Source: a virus
Virus record (IMG/VR): IMGVR_UViG_3300042445_000754
Location: 1-60,242 of that record
Direction: 5' to 3' (one strand)
Length of the DNA stretch: 60,242 bases
The notes beneath the pieces are model-generated. The model searched no databases. It was not told the DNA's origin and worked only from the letters and a program-made list of their open reading frames with translations. The position numbers and the translations under genes are program-made. Positions 16,669 to 24,667 of the stretch are shown here, in pieces. Within the stretch, counting starts at the first letter, position 1. Each line of letters starts with the position of its first letter.

Positions 16669-16672
16669 TAAC

Positions 16673-17059
16673 ATGAAAAAACAACTAGAAGCAGTAGAAA
16701 AGTTCCATAATGCATTTGGACAAGAGAACGGTAAATATCCAAGACCTATTAGTAAAGATGACTATGATCTTAGATATAAGTTAATGGCTGAAGAAAACTA
16801 TGAGTATCTTGAGGGATGTGAAGCTAATTCATTAGTAGAGATTGCTGATGCATTGGGAGACCAACTATATATTCTTTGTGGGACAATTCTAAAACATGGT
16901 ATGCAACATATCATACAAGATGTGTTTGATGAGATTCAAGCAAGTAACATGAGCAAGTTAGGAGAAGATGGTAAACCTGTTCTTAGAGACGATGGTAAAA
17001 TTTTAAAAGGACCTGAGTACTTTAAACCAGACTTGACAAAATTTATTAAAGAAGACTGA
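16673..17059 (+). CDS. MazG-like/HisE-fold nucleotide pyrophosphohydrolase
   Basis: 128 aa, all-alpha NTP pyrophosphohydrolase fold. The metal-binding helices are visible as MAEENYEYLEG (the EExxE-type motif) and EIADALGDQLYIL (the ExxD motif). The end FDEIQASNMSKLGEDGKP with a final lysine-rich segment is typical of phage members. It probably hydrolyses (d)NTPs, for example to sanitise or shift nucleotide pools, which fits with the UDG gene. It opens the last plus-strand unit and overlaps the next start (TGATG). Confidence 0.82.
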   Translation: MKKQLEAVEKFHNAFGQENGKYPRPISKDDYDLRYKLMAEENYEYLEGCEANSLVEIADALGDQLYILCGTILKHGMQHIIQDVFDEIQASNMSKLGEDGKPVLRDDGKILKGPEYFKPDLTKFIKED

Positions 17060-17670
17060 TGTTTAGTATAAACCCAAATCAAAATAAAAGATTCTTTGTA
17101 GTAGATGACTTCTATGAAGATCCTATGGCAGTAAGAGAGCATGCATTAGCTCAAACATACTTTCCTGGAGAAGGTGCTGTTGGTGAAAGAACCCGTGATC
17201 AATTCTTATTTGAAGGTCTTAAGGAAAAGTTTGAAGAAATCATGCAAGTTAAAATAGCTGATTTAACTGAAGACGGTTTTGGTTGGTATAATGTAGGGAT
17301 TAATGGTAGATTCCAATCTTGTATTGGTGGTGTACCTCAAGTATTTCACTGTGATGCACAGAAATGGGCAGGTGTAATATTTTTGACCCCAGATGCTCCT
17401 CCTCAATCAGGTACTAGCTTCTATAGAAACAAACAATCTAAAGTGTATCATAATGAGCAAATTGATTGGACTGTAGGTGAGAATGGTAATGCATTTTCTA
17501 AGCATACATTTCTAGATCCTACTCCATTTGAGAGACAGGATACTGTAGGTAATGTATTTAATAGACTAGTTATATTTGACGGAGGATTAATCCATTCAGG
17601 TAATGATTACTTTGGTCACAGTAGAGAAACTGGTAGATTATTCCAGATTTTCTTTTTTAATGAAATATGA
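17059..17670 (+). CDS. DUF6445-like protein, probable Fe(II)/2-oxoglutarate oxygenase fold
   Basis: 203 aa. The N-terminus FFVVDDFYEDPMAVREHAL is typical of this family. The facial triad is present as His97-x-Asp99 (VFHCDAQKWAG) and His179 (LIHSGNDYFG), with Arg193 (GRLFQIFFF) in the position that binds 2-oxoglutarate. The strand GVIFLTPDAPPQSGTSFY between them is also characteristic. Substrate is unknown; a nucleotide, protein side chain or small molecule are all possible. Start overlaps the preceding stop and its stop overlaps the next start, so it is translated with its neighbours. Confidence 0.75.
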   Translation: MFSINPNQNKRFFVVDDFYEDPMAVREHALAQTYFPGEGAVGERTRDQFLFEGLKEKFEEIMQVKIADLTEDGFGWYNVGINGRFQSCIGGVPQVFHCDAQKWAGVIFLTPDAPPQSGTSFYRNKQSKVYHNEQIDWTVGENGNAFSKHTFLDPTPFERQDTVGNVFNRLVIFDGGLIHSGNDYFGHSRETGRLFQIFFFNEI

Positions 17671-18038
17671 TGGAAGATAATACAGAAATATCTCAAGAGT
17701 TAATTACGTATATTACTTTATTATCTGCAATGCAGGTTGTACAGAATTGTACTCTTGAATTACAAGGTACAATTTATGACCAAGGAAAAGTAAAAATAAA
17801 AACTAGGGAAGCTCTTAATGCTATGACCCAACTGAATGATAAAAGAAAAAGACAAATGTGGGATAATGATCCAATTATGGCACCTACATTTATGCAAGCT
17901 ATTCATATCATAGGGGAGCAATTAGCAAAAGGTGATGGTACTGCATTAGCAAACATCACAGCTCTGACAAGACAAGGTATTGATTTATCTAAATACAAAC
18001 TGGTAGAAATAGAAGAAGATGAACAAAGCAATGATTAA
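17667..18038 (+). CDS. hypothetical phage protein
   Basis: 123 aa, mostly helical (ELITYITLLSAMQVVQN, TREALNAMTQLNDKRKR, PTFMQAIHIIGEQLAKG), with an acidic C-terminal tail. Unrecognised. It begins with two consecutive ATG codons, the first overlapping the previous stop. The next gene starts 20 nt before its end. Confidence 0.6.
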   Translation: MMEDNTEISQELITYITLLSAMQVVQNCTLELQGTIYDQGKVKIKTREALNAMTQLNDKRKRQMWDNDPIMAPTFMQAIHIIGEQLAKGDGTALANITALTRQGIDLSKYKLVEIEEDEQSND

Positions 18039-18204
18039 AAAGCTTATTATTGAAGCTTATCTCTCTGGTGCAGAATCTATGTACTGTGGATGTTATGAAA
18101 GACCAACAAAAGCTGAGGCTAGAGATTGGTATGATCAAGAATATGGTGTAGAAGATGCAGAAATCACGGAAGATTGTGATTGTTGTGAAGAAGAAGAAGA
18201 TTAA
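18019..18204 (+). CDS. small Cys-rich acidic protein
   Basis: 61 aa. A short helix (MIKKLIIEAYLSGAESMY) is followed by CGCYERP, and the C-terminal 15 residues are CDCCEEEEED-like, giving five cysteines in two clusters. The Cys pairs could bind a metal ion, but I do not recognise the family. It is nested in the operon, overlapping the previous gene and followed after 2 nt by the next, which supports it being real. Confidence 0.6.
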   Translation: MNKAMIKKLIIEAYLSGAESMYCGCYERPTKAEARDWYDQEYGVEDAEITEDCDCCEEEED

Positions 18205-18206
18205 CT

Positions 18207-18563
18207 ATGATTTGGTACATAACTGAATGGAAAACCAATAAGAAGATAACTCTTCCTACTGGAACACTTCTTGATCTTACATTTATGGAAAAAGGTTGGG
18301 GTAATGGTTATGTTGCTATTCCTCCTACACATCCTGCATACAAAATGGATTGGGATACTATGTTATATGCCATAGATGTACATGGTGGAATTACATATAA
18401 TGATTTTGGAGATGGTATAAGAGCACCAAAAGATTGGTGGGTTATTGGTTTTGATACATCTCACTATGGAGACACTATGGAAAGATGGCCAAAAGAAGCT
18501 GTAGAAGCTGAAACAAAAAGATTATTTTGTCAATTACTTGACATAGAATTAGGGGGACTGTAA
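18207..18563 (+). CDS. conserved phage protein, unknown function
   Basis: 118 aa. The pattern GYVAIPPTHPAY, then DVHGGITYNDFGDG and WWVIGFDTSHYGDTME recurs in a widespread family of small phage proteins of unknown function. It has many aromatic and His/Asp residues but no recognised active site. It is the last gene of the plus-strand block; its stop codon lies in the loop of the terminator hairpin. Confidence 0.7.
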   Translation: MIWYITEWKTNKKITLPTGTLLDLTFMEKGWGNGYVAIPPTHPAYKMDWDTMLYAIDVHGGITYNDFGDGIRAPKDWWVIGFDTSHYGDTMERWPKEAVEAETKRLFCQLLDIELGGL

Positions 18564-18580
18564 TGGTCCCCCTTTTTTTT
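18551..18580 (+). terminator. intrinsic terminator closing the plus-strand block
   Basis: A perfect 8-bp stem (AGGGGGAC at 18551-18558, GTCCCCCT at 18566-18573) with a 7-nt loop is followed by a T-run. It overlaps the end of the last plus-strand gene and faces the end of the minus-strand block. The reverse strand lacks a U-run after the hairpin, so it should work mainly on rightward transcription. Confidence 0.9.
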
Positions 18581-18586
18581 TCCTTG

Positions 18587-18727
18587 TTACCTTCCTTGAG
18601 AATTATACTTCTTTTTATAATTCTTGGAGCTTTTAAGTTTTGATGACTTAGTTTTTGAATGTATCCCAGGACGTGATACCTTTACTTTATCATACGTTTT
18701 TGCTGATCCTGTTGTTGTTTTTGCCAT
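18587..18727 (-). CDS. small basic Lys/Ser-rich protein (46 aa)
   Basis: A 46-codon frame, MAKTTTGSAK to KKYNSQGR. It begins 2 nt after the stop of the 1978-aa giant gene, with a good purine-rich ribosome binding site (AGAGGAAG) 7 nt upstream inside that gene's last codons. It has about 13 Lys/Arg and only two acidic residues, so it may bind nucleic acid or be a packaged basic peptide. It is the last gene of the minus-strand block, ending 7 nt from the plus-strand terminator T-run. No family assigned. Confidence 0.65.
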   Translation of the reverse strand: MAKTTTGSAKTYDKVKVSRPGIHSKTKSSKLKSSKNYKKKYNSQGR

Positions 18728-18729
18728 TT

Positions 18730-21700
18730 TTAACTTCCTCTTTTAGAACTGTTTTTAACCATATTTTCAAATTGTGTAACTGGATCCCCAGTACCTCCGG
18801 ATAAACCAAATATCTTACCTAATTTACTCCAAATCTTTAGTTCCCCTTCTTGTTTCCAAGAATAAGGTCCAGTATCTCTTTTATATCTATCCATTTCTGA
18901 AAATGTTACAAAGTCTAACACGTCTCCAAATATATCAATATAAAGTACAACTGTGTTATACCACGATGTTGTTGTTTGTGTAATCATCTTAACGTAGTCA
19001 TCTGAACCAAAGTTAATTCCTTTTACATTAGGTAGTGGAACAAATGCACTAGACTCTGCTTGTACCCCCATTGCTAATAACAACATGTGATTAGCTAAGA
19101 ATCCGTATGTATTGAAACTATCTTCATTGATTGCACCAGACTTAGCTCTTAGTTTTTTCCATTTCTCATCATCTTCTGGATCAAATCCAAACAACATTAA
19201 TGATAATAGAGCAAGACCAATAGCAAAGAATCCTTCACCGGCCATTTTTCTTACAGCACCTTTTTCCTGGTCTGTTAAATAACTGTAGTTTTTAAAACCA
19301 GACTTCATAGTTTTAAGCATGGTTTGAAATGCAGTTATGTAAAAACCTTTACCATAAGAAGTTGTAGCCCAATCATATCTGTCACCACCACCGGTCCATG
19401 AAATAGTTTTAGAATCAAAACCAAATCTATTCATCAACATTGGTGTAAACCATTTTCTCATGAAGAAGAACATTCTGTAGAGTAATAACTTATTACCTTC
19501 AGGTTGTCCCATCTCATCATATGCACCAAATAACTTTCTAGAAGTTCCCTGGATTCTATTCTTAAGTCCCATGAATAACTCTGACTTAGCAATAATAAGC
19601 TCTTGACCATCTTCAAGCTGCACTTCAGATTTAATCCTGTTCTTAGCTTTAAGTTCATCAACACTTATGTAATACTTCTTAGCTATTTCTGCTAAAGTCT
19701 CACCTTTAACATACTCATGATAAACTGCAAGATTATTCCATCCTGGGTGTACTCCTTTTTTAAGTCTGATAATTCCATCTTCATCTTTCTCCCAAGCTTC
19801 AATGTATCTTAATGCTTTCTTTGTACCATCACCAAGAATCTGATCTACTTTCTGACCATACATGAATGCACCAAACAATGAGACTGCAACTTGCATCTCA
19901 CCAAATTTTCTGTGCATGTACATCCACTCCATGTTGACTAGATCTTTTACTAATGATCTCTCAACCTCTCTACCGAATTGATCTTTAGATTTAAAGTTAG
20001 GATCAAAGATCTGAATCAACTGTGTAGATATAGCTCCAGGTCCTGTTTGATAGATACCTTTTGTTGACCATTCTAACATAGCTTTTTCTGCCCAAGGTCT
20101 TGCTAATGCAATATCTTTAAGATTGATAAACTCAGCACCTGCACCTTCAATAATTAACTGGACGTAACCACCATACTTGTTTTTCAAATCTGAAGGAATA
20201 TTAACAGCTAATGAACCCATAGCAGATAAACCTTGAAGTTGATTTATCCATTTACCAAAACCAGGGTGAGTTTCCTCAATACCTTCAACCATCTTACCAT
20301 AGTACTCTCTTTCAATAAGAGATTTTACTTGACCAAGTCTATTGTTAGTAGCAAACTTTTTCTTTGCATTTGTTAGGGCCCCTTTCAAACTGTAGATGTT
20401 CTTATCAAACTTCTCTAATTCTTTAGGAGCATTATCAGGATCCTCTAAAGTGTCCAAGATACTTTGCACAAGAGGTAAGCTTTCTAAAAGTTTTCCTTGT
20501 GTTTGTACAGACAACGCATATCTAAATAAACCTTGGAAGATATCAGCATCTTGTACTTCAATATCTAAGTTATAGATACCAGATACAGGAACGTATGATA
20601 TTTGATTTCCATCAAGATCCGTGTTTACTAAGTTGTTTTCAGGATTGTAGTTCAAGTCATTCTCAGCATCCATTACAGATTTACCTAATGCTTGTTTGTA
20701 CCACTCCTTTACATTTGCCCCTAATTCAGAGAACCTCTGACCGTAAGCACCTTTTTGAATAGCTTGGTAGATGTCTCCTTTTTTAAGAGCATATCTAGGC
20801 ATGTCAAGATACAACTTACTATAACTACTCTGACCTTTCTGATTATCTAAATGGTATTCCTTAATTGCTTCAAGTAACTTAAATTCATTACTGTTAGCAG
20901 CTTGCATTTGAAAGTACTTCTCATTCATGAATCTGTTATCAAGAGCACTGTATTTTGAATTTGGTTCATAAAGTCTAGGTAACCATTGATTCTTATTATC
21001 AATGTACTTACCTATATACTCTGACTTGTCTGCTCCAAAAGGAATAGTTCTATACTCATCTTTAACCTGATATCTAGAGTGTCTTGCATTTGGTGTACCC
21101 ATAAGAACAACCTCGTCTCCGTTTCTGTCTAAGATTCTAGTAAACTTGATGTTACTTTCATCTTTAGGTACAGACACAGTATTGGCTTTTGTTCTTTTAT
21201 ATCTAGCAATGTAAGCTCTAGATGGTTTATCATACTGTTGTACAACATAGTGATTAGTTTCAAACCAACTCTTAAATGCATCATCTGCATCTAGAATTTC
21301 TTCAAACTCTTCAGTATTAATAAAGTCATCAATCTCATCAATCTCCAACTCTTTAATATTTTGCTTAGATAAATTATAGTTTAATGTCTCTAAGTAATAT
21401 GTAGTAGGTATGTTTACTGATAAGTCAGATAACTCTGAGAAGATATCTTGGATTCTAGCGGCATCTTCAGGACTTATTCCCTGGTCATTTAACAAGTCTA
21501 ATAGATACATATATCTTTTAGATTCTGCAGACCCTGCTTGTAGTAATCCTTTTCTAGCTTTTTCTGACAGTTCTCTCAACTCTTCAGAGTCTTCTTTAGA
21601 GAGACCTGTGGAAGAATCAAATCTGAATTTGAAATCTGCAATAGATTGTTCCAAGTCTCTGATTCTCTCAAGTCTTGTTTTACCCATAGCACCACTATCA

Positions 21701-24666
21701 GGTTCTCCTTGCTCATCCCTGTAACTGTAGATTAGATCATTAATAGTTTTAAATGCTTCAGCTACATCAAATTTAGATTTGGTAGCTTCATTCATTCTAG
21801 TTTGCAGTTCTCTAAGTTCTGTTATCAATGCATTTCTACTTTCCCAGTACTTAGGATCGTATTCCATTCTTAGATTCTGTCTTCTCCATTTTTCTAACTC
21901 AGCTTTAAAGTCTGCTGAACCAGGGGAGATTCCTTTAGTTTCTAATAAATCTGCAAACTCATTGTATGCACTTTGTAGTAATCCTTCAATAGGTCTCCAC
22001 TCATAGAAACCTTTTGTAGCGGCTCTGTGTTCTTGTAAAACTTCAGCAATGCTTAAGTCATAGATTCCATTCTCCGGATCATCTACTTTAGAAGTACCAT
22101 CTTCATAAGTAAGAGAATATAATTGTTGAAACTCTCTGAATGCAGCTTGAATAGTAGAGTATTTTTCAAATCTCTCATACTCATTCTCCATACTGTTTAG
22201 TAAGTTGTTGTAAGCTTGTAGCTTTTGCTTTCTAACAAAGTATGCTAATTTACCTACCTCAGACTTTTTAAAGATATCATCTTTCTCATAGAATTCTGGC
22301 ACATATTCTTGCCACATGAAGTCTCTTTTAAACTGTTCAAACTCCATAACTGCATCAGCAAGTTTTGTTTGATCTTCAGTTTTCTTTGCTTCTTCAATGT
22401 TCCACTCTAATAAATCATAATGGTATCTGTAGTCTTTGTATTTATCAAGATAAGCATAAACTTCTTTCTCAATAGGTTTACCTGTTTCTTTATCAAAATA
22501 CATTATCTTATCTTTGAACCCAAGCTTTTCTCTTAACTGAATAGAGTTAAGTTTGCTGAATCCTACTTTAGGTAGAAGTTCTTCTAGTTTTTTTCTAAAC
22601 TTCATAGACTGCTCCCAAACAACGTTTTGAACTTGAGTTCTCTCATTCTGAATAAACATTGCTAATGGTCCTACTATAACATCATTACTTGAACTATAGC
22701 TTTCCAACCATCTATTGAACCAGGTAACATCCTGTGCACCTCCTGTAAGAGCTGCTCGGATCTTATCCTCATCAACTACTAAGTCTTTGTATTCTTTTAA
22801 AAACCCTTTTAAAACATCCGCGGGAATACCTTTCTGTACTAATGCATCCACATCAGCATCTGTAAGAGTTTGTTGAACAACTTTATTATATAAGTCATCA
22901 ACTTCTTTCTCTAACTGATCTGCAGAGAAAGTTTGTTTTAATGCAATACCAAGGTTTCCTTTAAGTCTATCTTGAATATACTTAGACATGTATCCAGTAA
23001 TCTCCACATAGAACTGTACGTTATTGTTCTTAAGGATATTTGCAATATTGGTATTGATTCTTGTAATGTTTAATACAATCTCATTCAAGGTTTGATAGAA
23101 AGGATTACTACTTTCAATCAATTGACCTTCTGATGAAAGAGATTCATCAATTGCTTGAATCATTTTCAACCATGCTTTTGAATTTTGTTTGTATAACATT
23201 AACAAAGCAATAGTACTTCTATTGTTTATATTGGTATTGCTGATTCTTGAAACATCAAGTAACATGTTTTGGGTCATGCTGTTGATATTATCTAATGTAT
23301 TTACCAATGCTACTGCTCTTTGAAGATCTACATCTAGGGCCCCTTTGGCAGCATCTAATGCATTTTGAATCATCTGATCTTCTGTAAAACTTTCAGTGTC
23401 TACATTAAGATTGTCTTTTAGTGTGCTAACCACCTCACGTAGATATCTGTTTGTTCCCTGTTCAAATAATGAATCCTTTAAGAATTTTCTTGATGCTTTG
23501 TCTCCTTTAAAGTTCTCAGCTTCTGTAAGAATTCTTCTATTAGTTTCATATATTTCACGGACCACTTTAAGTTGTGACTCAGCATTAGAGAACTTGTTAA
23601 GTTCTTTTGCTCGGTCAACAACATTCCGTGAGAACATAACCAGATCTTCTTCTGTAATATTGTCTGTGTTAAACTCAAACTCTTTATCCAAGAGCATATC
23701 AGCTAACTCCTCTAGAGTAGTATCAACATCTAGTTTAGCAACGTTTACTTTATTCCCAAACAATTTTCTTAATAGCTGTTTAATAGCAGCCATAAGTTTG
23801 TTCATGAAACTTTGGAAACCTTCTGTTTCTATTTCATTGTTTATTCTATTAAGTGCTTTCAACTGCATTGCGTATGCTAGCACTTCTTCTTTGAATAGAT
23901 CAGAGTTCTCTTCTAGTTCAGGATAGTTATTTAATACATAGTATTTAATACCTTGACCTTCTTCTGTAGCTAATGCTTGATCATATAGTTTCTGAAATAG
24001 GATGTTGTTTGTCTTTCTCAGGCCTTGGAGAACCGGGTGAGAGAATTCGTGAAGTACAGTTCTTACATTTACATTATCACCTACTATATAAACAGTACCA
24101 GCATAATAAAATGCGGGTTCTCCATTGTATTTAACGGCTCTATTCTTTAAAATGTTTGCTGCTTCGTCTTGTGTAATAGTTTCAAATTGTGCACCAATAC
24201 CTTTAGATAATCTTTGTGCAAGTACTTCAGCAATTTCTCTTGATCTTTCGTTTTGTAACTCATCAAGTTTTACATCCATAAATAATACACCATTAATCTC
24301 TTGTAAAGATTGATCTACTTTAGGATTATCTAAAGCTGGCATATCTTTCATCATCATTGCATCATCTGGTCTTGCATTATACAAGTCCTGCAATCTCTCA
24401 AAAAGTTTTACATTAGGTTCAGCTCTAAGTACTCTATACTTTGCATCTCTCCAGTATGTAGATCTTTGTGGATCTACATGCTCAGACATATTAGTACTAA
24501 ATAACTTAGTACCATCAGTTTTTAGACCATACTTTGTTTCAGCTAATGCTGTTATCTGATCATTTAACTTATCAAAAAGATCTTCATTGATGATTCTTCT
24601 CACATCATTTGTAGCTCCTTTATCTTGTAAAAACTTTATTGAATTTAATTGTACCTGACAAACCAT
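18730..24666 (-). CDS. giant virion protein with zincin and LysM domains
   Basis: 1978 aa. The N-terminal region has a zinc-peptidase helix HEFSH (residues 206-210) and a downstream EE pair at 260-261 (FKEEVLAYAMQ), followed by LLRKLFGNKVN. A similar arrangement occurs in the 3315-aa neighbour. The middle is long and helical with many charged residues. A LysM-like module lies at about 1652-1692 (YVKGETLAEIAKKYYISVD, then DGQELII), followed near residue 1810 by a hydrophobic segment FFAIGLALLSLMLFGF. LysM binds peptidoglycan, so this protein may act at the cell wall and membrane during DNA entry. Large zincin-bearing proteins next to the virion RNA polymerase are typical of crAss-like phages. 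It ends 2 nt before the 46-aa gene. Confidence 0.85.
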   Translation of the reverse strand: MVCQVQLNSIKFLQDKGATNDVRRIINEDLFDKLNDQITALAETKYGLKTDGTKLFSTNMSEHVDPQRSTYWRDAKYRVLRAEPNVKLFERLQDLYNARPDDAMMMKDMPALDNPKVDQSLQEINGVLFMDVKLDELQNERSREIAEVLAQRLSKGIGAQFETITQDEAANILKNRAVKYNGEPAFYYAGTVYIVGDNVNVRTVLHEFSHPVLQGLRKTNNILFQKLYDQALATEEGQGIKYYVLNNYPELEENSDLFKEEVLAYAMQLKALNRINNEIETEGFQSFMNKLMAAIKQLLRKLFGNKVNVAKLDVDTTLEELADMLLDKEFEFNTDNITEEDLVMFSRNVVDRAKELNKFSNAESQLKVVREIYETNRRILTEAENFKGDKASRKFLKDSLFEQGTNRYLREVVSTLKDNLNVDTESFTEDQMIQNALDAAKGALDVDLQRAVALVNTLDNINSMTQNMLLDVSRISNTNINNRSTIALLMLYKQNSKAWLKMIQAIDESLSSEGQLIESSNPFYQTLNEIVLNITRINTNIANILKNNNVQFYVEITGYMSKYIQDRLKGNLGIALKQTFSADQLEKEVDDLYNKVVQQTLTDADVDALVQKGIPADVLKGFLKEYKDLVVDEDKIRAALTGGAQDVTWFNRWLESYSSSNDVIVGPLAMFIQNERTQVQNVVWEQSMKFRKKLEELLPKVGFSKLNSIQLREKLGFKDKIMYFDKETGKPIEKEVYAYLDKYKDYRYHYDLLEWNIEEAKKTEDQTKLADAVMEFEQFKRDFMWQEYVPEFYEKDDIFKKSEVGKLAYFVRKQKLQAYNNLLNSMENEYERFEKYSTIQAAFREFQQLYSLTYEDGTSKVDDPENGIYDLSIAEVLQEHRAATKGFYEWRPIEGLLQSAYNEFADLLETKGISPGSADFKAELEKWRRQNLRMEYDPKYWESRNALITELRELQTRMNEATKSKFDVAEAFKTINDLIYSYRDEQGEPDSGAMGKTRLERIRDLEQSIADFKFRFDSSTGLSKEDSEELRELSEKARKGLLQAGSAESKRYMYLLDLLNDQGISPEDAARIQDIFSELSDLSVNIPTTYYLETLNYNLSKQNIKELEIDEIDDFINTEEFEEILDADDAFKSWFETNHYVVQQYDKPSRAYIARYKRTKANTVSVPKDESNIKFTRILDRNGDEVVLMGTPNARHSRYQVKDEYRTIPFGADKSEYIGKYIDNKNQWLPRLYEPNSKYSALDNRFMNEKYFQMQAANSNEFKLLEAIKEYHLDNQKGQSSYSKLYLDMPRYALKKGDIYQAIQKGAYGQRFSELGANVKEWYKQALGKSVMDAENDLNYNPENNLVNTDLDGNQISYVPVSGIYNLDIEVQDADIFQGLFRYALSVQTQGKLLESLPLVQSILDTLEDPDNAPKELEKFDKNIYSLKGALTNAKKKFATNNRLGQVKSLIEREYYGKMVEGIEETHPGFGKWINQLQGLSAMGSLAVNIPSDLKNKYGGYVQLIIEGAGAEFINLKDIALARPWAEKAMLEWSTKGIYQTGPGAISTQLIQIFDPNFKSKDQFGREVERSLVKDLVNMEWMYMHRKFGEMQVAVSLFGAFMYGQKVDQILGDGTKKALRYIEAWEKDEDGIIRLKKGVHPGWNNLAVYHEYVKGETLAEIAKKYYISVDELKAKNRIKSEVQLEDGQELIIAKSELFMGLKNRIQGTSRKLFGAYDEMGQPEGNKLLLYRMFFFMRKWFTPMLMNRFGFDSKTISWTGGGDRYDWATTSYGKGFYITAFQTMLKTMKSGFKNYSYLTDQEKGAVRKMAGEGFFAIGLALLSLMLFGFDPEDDEKWKKLRAKSGAINEDSFNTYGFLANHMLLLAMGVQAESSAFVPLPNVKGINFGSDDYVKMITQTTTSWYNTVVLYIDIFGDVLDFVTFSEMDRYKRDTGPYSWKQEGELKIWSKLGKIFGLSGGTGDPVTQFENMVKNSSKRGS

Positions 24667-24667
24667 A

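Noticed and set aside
23396-23926. 176-aa plus-strand open frame inside the 1978-aa gene
   Set aside because: Ser/Leu-rich composition is typical of the antisense of an AT-rich coding strand; there is no ribosome site or family pattern.
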